64,000 nucleotides of DNA, taken from Achromobacter mucicolens. GTDB lineage: Bacteria; Pseudomonadota; Gammaproteobacteria; Burkholderiales; Burkholderiaceae_B. Positions 29,131 through 38,336 of the stretch are shown in pieces. The notes beneath the pieces were generated by a model. It had not been told where the DNA came from, made no database searches, and saw only the letters and a program-made list of their open reading frames with translations. The DNA lies in the NCBI RefSeq assembly GCF_902859725.1, contig NZ_CADIJP010000005.1, forward strand, positions 248,001-312,000, given 5' to 3'. The first letter of the stretch is position 1; each line of letters starts with the position of its first letter. The position numbers were made by a program, and so were the translations under genes.

Positions 29131-29907
29131 GTGCCCGATCTGTTAGAAATCGACCATATCTCCCTCGCCTACGAGACGCCCGCGGGCGTCAAGCCGATCG
29201 TGCAGGACTTGTCGCTGGGCCTGCCCGCCGGCCACATCGGCTGCCTGCTGGGCGAATCCGGCTGCGGCAAGACCACCGTGCTGCGCGCCATTGCCGGCTT
29301 CGAGCCGGTGCGCGCCGGCCGAATCCTGCTGGACGGCACGGTCATCTCATCGCCCACCGAACAGGTTGCGCCCGAACTGCGCCGCGTGGGCATGATGTTC
29401 CAGGACTACGCGCTCTTTCCCCATCTGACCGTTGGCCTGAACGTGGCGTTCGGATTGCGCAAGCTGTCGCGGCAGGATCGCGCCCGCCGCGTCGAGGAAA
29501 TGCTGGAACTCGTCGGCCTGGCGCATGCCGCCAGCAGCTATCCCCACGAGATCTCTGGCGGCCAGCAGCAACGCGTGGCGTTGGCGCGCGCGCTGGCGCC
29601 GTCGCCTGACCTGCTGCTGCTGGACGAACCGTTCTCGAACCTGGACGTGGACACGCGCGAGCGCCTGGCCTTCGAGGTGCGCGAGATCCTGAAGACCACG
29701 GGCCATACCGCCATCCTGGTCACCCACAACCAGGCCGAAGCCTTCGCCATCGCCGACCGCATCGGGGTGATGGCGAAGGGCCGCATCGCTCAGTGGGACA
29801 CGCCCTACAACCTGCACCATCACCCGGCCGACGCCTTCGTGCGCGACTTCATCCGCCGCGAGGCGCTTGAAGAGCAGCGCGAACAGGCGCTGGCGCGCGG
29901 CCGCTAG
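29131..29907 (+). CDS. fbpC: Ferric iron ABC transporter ATPase (FbpC type, short form)
   Basis: A 258-residue ATPase with Walker A GESGCGKTT, Q-loop MFQDYALFPHLTV, signature ISGGQQQRV, Walker B LLLLDEPFSNLDVD and H-loop VTHNQAEAFAIADR. Typical FbpC proteins are about 350 residues with a C-terminal regulatory domain; this one stops shortly after the nucleotide-binding domain, at REALEEQREQALARGR. GTG at 29131 is the likely start, since the frame upstream lies within fbpB; an in-frame TTG at 29122 is less likely. Confidence 0.9.
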   Translation: MPDLLEIDHISLAYETPAGVKPIVQDLSLGLPAGHIGCLLGESGCGKTTVLRAIAGFEPVRAGRILLDGTVISSPTEQVAPELRRVGMMFQDYALFPHLTVGLNVAFGLRKLSRQDRARRVEEMLELVGLAHAASSYPHEISGGQQQRVALARALAPSPDLLLLDEPFSNLDVDTRERLAFEVREILKTTGHTAILVTHNQAEAFAIADRIGVMAKGRIAQWDTPYNLHHHPADAFVRDFIRREALEEQREQALARGR

Positions 29908-29950
29908 CGGTGATCCCGGCGCCAGCCGCGCCGGGGCCGCGTCTGGCGGA

Positions 29951-30928
29951 TCAATCCGCCGACAGCTTCACCTTCTGCGACAAGGCCTTGAAGGCCTCGT
30001 GCTGGCTTTGCGTCAGACGCTCGACTTCCTGCGGGGTCGAGCCATAGGGCATGAAGCCGGCCTTCTCCAGCTTGTCCTTGACGTCCGGCATGGCGAGCGC
30101 CGCCTGGAACGCTTCGCTCAACGCGCGCGTCACCTCGGGCGACATGCCGGCCGGCCCATACACCGCAAACCACGGATCCACCACCGCCCCCGAATAGCCC
30201 AGCTCGGCCAGCGTCGGCACGTTTGGCAACGCCGGCGCACGCTTGCTGCCCGTCACCGCCAGCGCGCGGATCTTGCCCGCATTGATATGCGGCAGCGACG
30301 CGGGCAGGTTGTCGAACATCACGGGCAGGTGCCCGCCCAGCAGATCGTTCAAGGCCTGGGCGCTGCCCTTGTAGGGCACGTGCTGCATGCCAGCCCCGGT
30401 CACCTGGTCGAACATCACCCCTGCAAGGTGCATGGACGTGCCCGTGCCGGGCGTGCCGTACGACGTGTTGGGATTTGCCTTGGCGTAGGCCACCAGATCC
30501 TTGACGCTGTCCACCTTCACGGACGGCCCCACCTCCAGTACCACGGACGAGGCGCCCAGCATGCTGATTCCCGTGAAATCCTTGGTCGGATCGAACGGCA
30601 TCTTCGGGTACACGAAGGGATTGAGCGCATTCGTCGAGATCGCGCCAAAGCCGATGACGTAGCCGTCCGGCGCCGCCTTGGCAACGGCATCCATCCCGAT
30701 GTTGCCGCCCGCCCCAGGACGGTTCTCGACGATGACGGGCTGCCCGAGTTTCTCGGCCACCTTCTGTCCCGCCGTGCGCGCGACCAGATCGGTCGTCCCG
30801 CCGGCGGTATACGGCACGATGAAAGTGATGGGCTTGGCCGGATAGCCGGCGGCGTGCGCCGGCATGGCGCATTGGATCAACGCCAGCGCGGCCAATCCGC
30901 GCAGCGCATTATGGGTATTGCAACGCAT
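29951..30928 (-). CDS. Bug-family (TctC-like) periplasmic solute receptor
   Basis: A 325-residue Bug protein. A signal peptide ends at AHAAGYPAKP, followed by KPITFIVPYTAGGTTDLVAR, PVIVENRPGAGGNIGMDAV and APDGYVIGFG. GGGAG lies just before ATG 30928; the frame is open further upstream, but that would spoil the signal peptide. It stands alone, converging on fbpC and downstream of an alpha/beta hydrolase gene on the same strand (72-bp gap), so it may share that transcript. The ligand is unknown. Confidence 0.92.
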   Translation of the reverse strand: MRCNTHNALRGLAALALIQCAMPAHAAGYPAKPITFIVPYTAGGTTDLVARTAGQKVAEKLGQPVIVENRPGAGGNIGMDAVAKAAPDGYVIGFGAISTNALNPFVYPKMPFDPTKDFTGISMLGASSVVLEVGPSVKVDSVKDLVAYAKANPNTSYGTPGTGTSMHLAGVMFDQVTGAGMQHVPYKGSAQALNDLLGGHLPVMFDNLPASLPHINAGKIRALAVTGSKRAPALPNVPTLAELGYSGAVVDPWFAVYGPAGMSPEVTRALSEAFQAALAMPDVKDKLEKAGFMPYGSTPQEVERLTQSQHEAFKALSQKVKLSAD

Positions 30929-31000
30929 GATGTCTCCCTCCCGTTTGTTGTTGATGCACGGGTAGCGCATCTTATCGCCAGACGGCGCCGCCCTTGCCGG

Positions 31001-31873
31001 TCAGCGCCCCAACACATCGATGATGCGCTGGGCGATGTACCGGCCGTGAGTTTCCAGCGCGAAGTGGCCGGTGTCCAGCAGTTCAACCACGGCATCCGGA
31101 TTGTCGCGACGATAGGCCTCGGCGCCCGGCGGAATGAAGAACGGATCGTTGCGCCCCCAGATTGCCAGCGTCGGCACCTGGGCCTGACGGAAGAACGCCT
31201 GGAACGTGGGGTATTGCGTCAGGTTGTTCGCATAGTCCAGAAACAGATCGAGCTGGATGTCCTTGTTGCCCGGCCGTTCAAGCAGGGCCGCGTCCAGCGT
31301 ATAGCCTTCGGGCGCGACGCTGTCCGGATCCGCCACGCCGTGCACGTACTGCCACTTGGTGCCTTCGAAGTTCAGAATGGCGTCGTGAATGGTCTGGCGG
31401 TTTGCGGGCGACGGGTCGTTCCAGTAGGCGCGGATGGGCGCCCACGCGTCGCCCAGGCCGTCGAGATACGCGTTCCCGTTCTGCGAAACGAGGCCGGTCA
31501 CGCGCTCGGGGTGCGCCACCGCAAGCCGCAATCCGGTTGGCGCGCCGTAGTCGAAGAAATACATGGCGTAGCGGGTCAGCCCCAGTTCGTCCACAAACGC
31601 TTCCAGCGATCTGGCCAGGTTGTCGAAGGTGTAGCGGTACCCGCGCTCGGCCGGGACTTCGGTGAAGCCGAAGCCGGGCAGATCGGGCGCGATGACGCGA
31701 AAGTGCGCGGCCAGCTGCGGGATGACATTGCGGAACTGATGCGACGACGTGGGAAAGCCATGCAGCAGCAGGAGTACGGGCGCTTGCGGGTCGCCGGCTT
31801 CGCGATAGAAAAAGCGCAGGCCGTCGGCTTGCGCATGGCGGTAATGGACGGTGTGGTCGGGCTGGGCGTTCAT
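31001..31873 (-). CDS. Alpha/beta hydrolase of the epoxide hydrolase / haloalkane dehalogenase type
   Basis: A 290-residue hydrolase. The oxyanion motif HGFPTSSHQFRNVIP lies at about residue 38 and APDLPGFGFTE at about 62. The nucleophile elbow FFDYGAPTG has aspartate (Asp108) instead of serine, as in epoxide hydrolases and haloalkane dehalogenases. IWGRNDPFF supplies the acid region and TGHFALETHG the catalytic histidine. The DYGAP elbow differs from the DWGG of classical dehalogenases, so the substrate is open. GGAG precedes the ATG. Its promoter shares an operator-like pattern with the CGNR gene upstream. Confidence 0.87.
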   Translation of the reverse strand: MNAQPDHTVHYRHAQADGLRFFYREAGDPQAPVLLLLHGFPTSSHQFRNVIPQLAAHFRVIAPDLPGFGFTEVPAERGYRYTFDNLARSLEAFVDELGLTRYAMYFFDYGAPTGLRLAVAHPERVTGLVSQNGNAYLDGLGDAWAPIRAYWNDPSPANRQTIHDAILNFEGTKWQYVHGVADPDSVAPEGYTLDAALLERPGNKDIQLDLFLDYANNLTQYPTFQAFFRQAQVPTLAIWGRNDPFFIPPGAEAYRRDNPDAVVELLDTGHFALETHGRYIAQRIIDVLGR

Positions 31874-31930
31874 GAGGATCTCCGCTATTCGGGCAAGAAA
31901 TGACGATGGGGTTTCGAAGCTTCACGGCAC

Positions 31931-31958
31931 AGTCTACGCATTTTGAGTAACCTGTCAA
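31931..31958 (-). promoter_or_regulatory. Sigma-70 promoter of the alpha/beta hydrolase gene
   Basis: On the minus strand a perfect TTGACA (31953-31958) is followed after 16 bp by TAGACT (31931-31936). It lies 58 bp upstream of the hydrolase start. One arm of the GTAAC-N21-GTTAC repeat (31947-31951) falls inside the spacer and the other lies just upstream of the -35, an arrangement suited to repression. Confidence 0.62.
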
Positions 31959-31977
31959 TATTAGTTTTACTGGTTAC
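31947..31977. promoter_or_regulatory. Operator-like inverted repeat GTAAC-N21-GTTAC (hydrolase promoter)
   Basis: GTAAC at 31947-31951 and GTTAC at 31973-31977 are separated by 21 bp; adding one base on each side gives GTAACC and GGTTAC. It straddles the -35 element of the hydrolase promoter. The same arms with the same 21-bp spacing recur at 32655-32685. Confidence 0.6.
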
Positions 31978-32001
31978 GTAAGGATAATTTGGCGCCGCCA
32001 T

Positions 32002-32026
32002 GAAAAAGCCCGGCATGAGCCGGGCT
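32002..32026 (-). terminator. Terminator of the CGNR regulator gene
   Basis: An 8-bp perfect stem (AGCCCGGC and GCCGGGCT) with a 4-nt loop, followed on the minus strand by four T residues beyond the stem. It lies 19 bp beyond the stop codon of the CGNR gene. Confidence 0.8.
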
Positions 32027-32044
32027 GGAAACCATCGATCGTTG

Positions 32045-32635
32045 TCATTTCGCCTTGGCGCTGGCGTCCGCCGCCTCGCGCTGCCGGAACGCCGCCACCT
32101 TGTGCCGGTTGCCGCACAACGCCATGCTGCACCAGCGCCGCTTGTGCGAGCGCGTTCGGTCGTAGAACCAGAGCGAGCACGCATCGCTTTCGCATTTGCG
32201 CACCAGGCCGAAGTCGCCATGCGCCAGCAGATCGGCTGCCGCCTCTGCCACCGGCAGCAGCCATTGCGCCGCCGTCTGCGAGGGATAACGGCGCGACACC
32301 ACCAGGCTGCCATCGTCTGCCGGCGCAAGCTCGAGATGACTGCCGCCCGCCGCCAGCGCGCGATTCAATGCGGAAAGCACCAGCGGTGCGTGCGCCTTGC
32401 GCTGGGCGACCAGCTCTCGGACGGTTTCGCGCAGGCCGCGCGCGCTTTCCAGCAAACCGGACGGCGCGGCGCCCTGCGCGGCGGCGACACCCGCGAGCGA
32501 CAGCCAGCCCGCGACGTCCGCGTCCGACTGCCATCGGTCGACGGGGCCGGCGCTGCTCTGCTCGACGGTGTTGATCATGTCCAGGGCGACGTGGTCGCCC
32601 AGTTGTCGGAATTCGGGTGCGTGGCTGGTGTTCAT
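32045..32635 (-). CDS. CGNR zinc-finger protein, ABATE-domain probable transcription regulator
   Basis: A 196-residue protein with an N-terminal ABATE domain (LGDHVALDMINTV opening) and a C-terminal CGNR zinc finger: Cys148, Cys153, Cys169 and Cys174, the last within CGNR. The family is thought to be stress- or ligand-responsive DNA-binding regulators, often found next to the genes they control. ATG at 32635 is supported by GGAG. It lies upstream of the alpha/beta hydrolase on the same strand but ends in its own terminator. Matching inverted repeats precede both genes, which suggests autoregulation and control of the hydrolase. Confidence 0.87.
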   Translation of the reverse strand: MNTSHAPEFRQLGDHVALDMINTVEQSSAGPVDRWQSDADVAGWLSLAGVAAAQGAAPSGLLESARGLRETVRELVAQRKAHAPLVLSALNRALAAGGSHLELAPADDGSLVVSRRYPSQTAAQWLLPVAEAAADLLAHGDFGLVRKCESDACSLWFYDRTRSHKRRWCSMALCGNRHKVAAFRQREAADASAKAK

Positions 32636-32654
32636 GGTGATCTCCGGCGACAGT

Positions 32655-32685
32655 GTAACCCTTAAAAATAAACGATAAAAGTTAC
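32655..32685. promoter_or_regulatory. Operator-like inverted repeat GTAAC-N21-GTTAC (CGNR gene promoter)
   Basis: GTAAC at 32655-32659 and GTTAC at 32681-32685, spaced by 21 bp. The outer bases extend the arms to GTGTAAC and GTTACAC. It lies 20-50 bp upstream of the CGNR start codon in an A/T-rich stretch that probably contains the promoter. Spacing and arms equal those at 31947-31977. Confidence 0.62.
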
Positions 32686-32738
32686 ACAATCATGGGGCGG
32701 CATTACGCCGCCCATCACGCATTGTCATCCCGCCCCGC

Positions 32739-33644
32739 TCAGTTGCGCGGTTCCGGCAGCGGAATGTATTCGGTCTCGTCGCCGGGCACGATCTGATCGA
32801 AGCGCGTGCGTTGCCAATCCTGCTTGGCCTGTTCGATCCGGTCCTTGCTGCTGGACACGAAGTTCCACCACACGAAGCGCGGACCGTCGAGCGGTTCGCC
32901 GCCCAGCAGCGCGAAGCGGGCGGCGGTCTTGGCGCGGATCTGCACCGGCTTGCCCGGGGCAAACACCACCAGGCGACCGCTGTCGTACTCCTGGCCGTCG
33001 ATTTCCACCGTGCCGCTGGCCAGATAGGCCGCGCGTTCTTCGTGCTCGGCCGGCAGCACCGTCGTGGCCCCCGGCTGAAGTTGCAGGTCGCCGTAGAACA
33101 GGGGCGACAGCGTCTTGACCGACGAGGTCTTGCCGAACATCGAACCGGCGACGACCTGGGCGCGCACGCCCTCGCCTTCGACCACCGGCTGCGCATCCAG
33201 GCCGTAATGCACGAAACCCGGATCGGTTTCTTCGTGCGCCTTGGGCAGGCCAACCCAGATCTGCAGCCCCGAGAGCCGCTGCGGCGCGAGGCGGCTTTCC
33301 GGCGAGGAGCGTTCGGAGTGGACGATCCCCCGCCCGGCGGTCATCCAGTTCACCTCACCGGGCAGGATGGTTTGCGTGTTGCCTGCCCCGTCGCGGTGGA
33401 CCATGGAGCCTTCGTACAGGTAGGTGACGGTGGACAGCCCGATATGCGGATGCGGCCGCACGTCGATGCCGGCGCCGATGTCGAAGTCCGCCGGCCCCAT
33501 CTGGTCCAGGAAAACGAACGGGCCAACGCTGCGGCGCTGCATGGAAGGGATGGCGCGGCGGACGGAGAATCCGCCCAGGTCGCTGGTGCGCGGCACCACG
33601 ACGGTTTCGATCTGGCTTTCGCCGGCTTGGGACAGGGTCGACAT
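32739..33644 (-). CDS. Pirin family bicupin protein
   Basis: A 301-residue protein of standard pirin length. The N-terminal cupin carries the metal-site segment RPHPHIGLSTVTYLYEG and GIVHSERSSPE; the C-terminal cupin region contains EERAAYLASGTVEIDG. Pirins are iron-dependent dioxygenase-like proteins; some cleave quercetin and others bind regulators. It follows a second pirin gene (33758) on the same strand after a 113-bp gap. ATG at 33644 is preceded by GGAG at 9 bp. Confidence 0.9.
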   Translation of the reverse strand: MSTLSQAGESQIETVVVPRTSDLGGFSVRRAIPSMQRRSVGPFVFLDQMGPADFDIGAGIDVRPHPHIGLSTVTYLYEGSMVHRDGAGNTQTILPGEVNWMTAGRGIVHSERSSPESRLAPQRLSGLQIWVGLPKAHEETDPGFVHYGLDAQPVVEGEGVRAQVVAGSMFGKTSSVKTLSPLFYGDLQLQPGATTVLPAEHEERAAYLASGTVEIDGQEYDSGRLVVFAPGKPVQIRAKTAARFALLGGEPLDGPRFVWWNFVSSSKDRIEQAKQDWQRTRFDQIVPGDETEYIPLPEPRN

Positions 33645-33757
33645 GGTGCAATGCTCCGCAATGGATTGGCCTGGGGCCATCTTAATGGCCTCGGTGCAGG
33701 TAATGGGGGGTAATTGGATGAGCCAGGCGGATTCCGGGATCCGCCCGGCGGTTGACG

Positions 33758-34456
33758 TCAGGCCAGGTCGAACACCAGCACTTCAGCGTCCTTGCCGCCC
33801 GACAGCTCGACGCTGCCGGTGTCCGTGATCGCCACGGCGTCACCGGCATTGAGCGCGGCGCCGTTGACGGTCACGCTGCCACGGGCCACATGGACCCAGG
33901 CGCGGCGGCCGGCGGCCAGCGGCAGCGAGGCCGACTCGTCGCCATCGAACAGGCCAGCGTACAGACGCGCGTCCTGATGGATCTTCATCGATCCGTCGAT
34001 GCCGTCGCCCGACACCAGCGCCTGCAGACGGCCACGCTTTTGCGCATCGCTGAAGGCGCGCTCTTCGTACTCCGGCGCAATGCCAGTCACGTTGGGCTCG
34101 ATCCAGATCTGCAGCATGTGCGTTTCGGCATCGGGGCGGGGATTGAACTCCGAGTGCATCACGCCGCGGCCGGCGCTCATGCGCTGGACGTTGCCGGGCT
34201 GAATTTCCGAGCCGCTGCCCATGCTGTCCTTGTGAGCGATCGCGCCATCCAGCACATACGTGATGATCTCCATGTCCCGGTGGCCATGCGTGCCGAAGCC
34301 GCGGCCCGCGGCGATGCGGTCGTCATTGATGACGCGCAGCGCGCCAAAGCCCATGTGAGCCGGATCGTAGTAGTTGGCAAAGGAGAAGGTATGGAACGAA
34401 TCGAGCCATCCGTGGTTGGCGTGACCCCGTTCAGCAGCGCGGCGGATCGTAAGCAT
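33758..34456 (-). CDS. Pirin family protein (YhaK/quercetinase type)
   Basis: A 232-residue pirin starting MLTIRRAAERGHANHGWLDSFHTFSFANYYDP, the opening of the YhaK/quercetin-dioxygenase-like pirins. Metal-binding histidines lie in GTHGHRDMEIITYV and GVMHSEFNPRP. It diverges from a LysR gene across a 181-bp gap with two LysR-like palindromes, and is followed by the longer pirin gene, so the pair is probably one LysR-controlled unit. Confidence 0.91.
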   Translation of the reverse strand: MLTIRRAAERGHANHGWLDSFHTFSFANYYDPAHMGFGALRVINDDRIAAGRGFGTHGHRDMEIITYVLDGAIAHKDSMGSGSEIQPGNVQRMSAGRGVMHSEFNPRPDAETHMLQIWIEPNVTGIAPEYEERAFSDAQKRGRLQALVSGDGIDGSMKIHQDARLYAGLFDGDESASLPLAAGRRAWVHVARGSVTVNGAALNAGDAVAITDTGSVELSGGKDAEVLVFDLA

Positions 34457-34469
34457 GGTGAACTCCTGT

Positions 34470-34483
34470 TTCAATAATATGAA
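34470..34483. promoter_or_regulatory. LysR-type palindrome next to the pirin start
   Basis: TTCAATAATATGAA has TTCA/TGAA ends and fits T-N11-A. It lies 14 bp upstream of the pirin start codon, where a bound regulator could block transcription or translation start. A stronger related palindrome lies at 34601-34615. Confidence 0.42.
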
Positions 34484-34600
34484 TGGTTAGGGCTGCGTCC
34501 TGGCTGGGCTTTCCGCCTTGCCGTTTAGCTGCAACCCCGGCATGAGTGATATTCTGCGCGCCCGGGCCACGGGTTTTGGCGCTATATTTTGATGACTTCG

Positions 34601-34615
34601 TTCAAATTATTTGAA
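34601..34615. promoter_or_regulatory. LysR-type palindrome next to the LysR start
   Basis: TTCAAAT-T-ATTTGAA is a perfect 7+1+7 palindrome of T-N11-A type, 22 bp upstream of the LysR start codon. It shares the TTCAA/TGAA ends with the weaker site near the divergent pirin gene, as expected for recognition and activation sites of one LysR protein. Confidence 0.58.
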
Positions 34616-34637
34616 TCCACACTTTTGGCGCCATTCC

Positions 34638-35549
34638 ATGCAGCCCATCACGCCCGAACTCCTCGTCCTCGTCGATGCCATCGCGCGCCACGGCAGCTTC
34701 GCCAAGGCCGCGCGCGAACTGGGTAAGGTGCCCTCCGCCGTCACGTATTCCATCCGCAAGCTCGAAGATGGCCTGGACGTGCTGCTGTTTGACCGCTCGG
34801 GGCATCGGGCTCTGCTGACGCCGGCAGGCGAGGCGCTGCTCAAGGACGGCCGGCATCTGCTGCAGTCGCTGGACGAACTGGCCAGCCGGGTCAAGCGCAT
34901 CGCAACGGGGTGGGAGGTGCAGCTGCGCATTGCGGTCAGCGCGGTGCTGCCGTGGCGGCCCATCTATGACCTGATCGATGAATTCCATGCGGTGGGCAGC
35001 GCCACGACGCTGCGCTTCTCTACCGAAGTCTTGAGCGGCAACTGGGACGCGCTGACCTCAGGGCGCGCGGACCTGGTGATCGGTGCGGGCGCGGCGGGCG
35101 AGCCGACGGGTCCCTATCGCTCGCAGGCGATAGGCGTGATGCAATTCGGATTCTGCGTGGCGGCGAACCATCCGCTGGCCGCCCTGCCCCAGCCGCTTAG
35201 CCGCGCCGACATCACGCGCTACTGCGCGGTCGTTATTGCCGACACCTCACGCAACCTGCCCGTGCAGTCGCGCGGCATTCTGTCGGATCAGCCGACGCTG
35301 GTGATGCCGTCGATGCAGGCCAAGATCGAGGCGCAGGTGCGCGGCCTGGGCTGCGGCTATCTGCCGCTGACGCTGGCCGCGCCCTACCTGGCGCAGGGTC
35401 TGCTGGTGGTGTGTGAGACGGATGAAGGCATGTCCCTGACGGAACACGTGGCTTACGCCTGGCGGGCGGAGCCGCCGGGCGAAGCCATGAAGTGGTGGCT
35501 GCAGAAGCTGAAGTCCCCGCGTCTGTGCGAGAGCCTGCTCGGGCTATAG
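34638..35549 (+). CDS. LysR-family transcriptional regulator, divergent from the pirin genes
   Basis: A 303-residue LysR protein with a helix-turn-helix of the KVPSAVTYSIRKLEDGLDVLLFDRSG type (about 33-58). The variant VPSAVTYSI recognition helix is typical of the YhaJ-like subgroup. YhaJ of E. coli lies next to yhaK (a pirin), matching this neighbourhood. ATG at 34638 is chosen to give the canonical N-terminus; the open frame starts nine codons earlier. Confidence 0.9.
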   Translation: MQPITPELLVLVDAIARHGSFAKAARELGKVPSAVTYSIRKLEDGLDVLLFDRSGHRALLTPAGEALLKDGRHLLQSLDELASRVKRIATGWEVQLRIAVSAVLPWRPIYDLIDEFHAVGSATTLRFSTEVLSGNWDALTSGRADLVIGAGAAGEPTGPYRSQAIGVMQFGFCVAANHPLAALPQPLSRADITRYCAVVIADTSRNLPVQSRGILSDQPTLVMPSMQAKIEAQVRGLGCGYLPLTLAAPYLAQGLLVVCETDEGMSLTEHVAYAWRAEPPGEAMKWWLQKLKSPRLCESLLGL

Positions 35550-35579
35550 ACCGATCCACCGGACCGGCCCATCGCACGC

Positions 35580-37084
<1,505 letters not shown>

Positions 37085-37085
<1 letters not shown>

Positions 37086-38149
37086 CAGTTTGCGGGCTCC
37101 ATCGGGAGGACCAGGCGAAACTCGGTGCGCCCCGGTCGGGATTCAAATTCGATGATGCCGCCGTGCTGTTGCACGAAGTCCTGCGCCAGGCTCAGGCCCA
37201 GGCCGGTGCCGCCCGCCCTGGCCGTGACCAGCGGGTGGAAGATGCGGTCGCGGATGTGTTCCGGCACGCCAGGACCGTTGTCGATGATGGACAGCACCAG
37301 CGCCAGGCGGTGCTGACGGTGCGCCAGCATGACTTGCCGCGCGACACGCGTGCGCAGCGTCACCACGCCGGGTTCGGTCTGCGGACCTTGCGGACGCGCC
37401 ACAAGTTCCTGCGCCGCATTGCGCGCAACGTTGAGCACGGCCTGCATCAGGCGGGCGGCGTCGCCCTTCAGGTCCGGCACCGAGGCGTCGTAGTCGCGCT
37501 GGATCGTGACGTCGTTGCGGAACTCGGCCTGGATCAGCGCGCAGACACGCTCGCAGATTTCATGGATGTTCACCGGGCGCGCATTGAGCGGCACACGTTG
37601 CGGACCGCTCAGGCGGTCCACCAGCGCCTGCAGGCGGTCGGCTTCGGAAATGATGACCTGGGTGTACTCGGCCAGGGCCGCGCTGGGCAGCTCGGCCTCC
37701 AGCAACTGCGCGGCGCCGCGCAGTCCGCCCAGGGGATTCTTGACTTCATGCGCCAGGTTGCGCAGCAATTCGCGGTGGGCTTCGATCTCGTCAACCAGCC
37801 GGTGGTTGCGGTCGGCCAGCACGCGTTGCTCGATTTCGCGCGTTTCGATCAGTACCGGCCAGCGCTGGCCGGTCAGTCCCACGGTGGTCACCGAGACTTC
37901 CACGGATTCGGTGGCGCGGCGCAACGAGGCCAGCTGCCTCACGTCGGCGTACCTGCCGCCCGCGGCGCGGTCGATCGATGACTGGATGTTCTCAGGGTTG
38001 TCGTACAGGGTGGCGGCTGAGTGCCCGCCAAGTTGCTTGCGCGAACGGCCGAAAAGATCCTCGGCGGCTGCGTTGGCGTATTCGATGTGGCCGCGCTCGT
38101 TGACCAGGAAAACTGACGTGGCTAGCAGATCGAGAGCTTCAACATTCAT
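37085..38149 (-). CDS. ntrB: Nitrogen regulation sensor kinase NtrB (NR-II)
   Basis: A 354-residue soluble histidine kinase: an N-terminal PAS domain, the H-box NLAHEVKNPLGGLRGAAQLL with His134, the N-box NVARNAAQEL and G-boxes DNGPGVPEHIRDRIF and GGTGLGLSLAQ. It controls NtrC phosphorylation in response to PII. The frame is open to 38251, but the PAS opening MNVEALDLLATSVFLVNERG fits ATG 38149. It lies 187 bp downstream of glnA on the same strand, the classic glnA-ntrB-ntrC order. Confidence 0.95.
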
Positions 38150-38216
38150 TTTCAACGTACCCGAATGGACAGGGGAAAGCGGAACGCGTCCGCGACGGGC
38201 GAGCCGGCCCGACGCC

Positions 38217-38242
38217 CTGCCCGCCGGCGCGGCGCCGGGCGG
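38217..38242 (-). other. GC-rich stem-loop between glnA and ntrB
   Basis: GCCCGCCGGCGC and GCGCCGG-GCGGGC form a 12-bp stem with one bulge in the 187-bp glnA-ntrB gap. No T run follows on the minus strand. It may reduce read-through from the strong glnA promoter into ntrBC, as known for glnALG operons. Confidence 0.5.
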
Positions 38243-38336
38243 GCAATTCATCGGGCGGCTACCTGGTGGTGCGCGTGGTGTGGGCCCTGGTTTCTGCCTA
38301 CATCATCGCGCTCCCCCCAGCCACGGCCTCAAGACA

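Noticed and set aside
31001-31873. Assignment of the hydrolase as a classical haloalkane dehalogenase
   Set aside because: The nucleophile elbow reads DYGAP, not DWGG, and the halide-stabilising residues cannot be confirmed; only the broader family is claimed.
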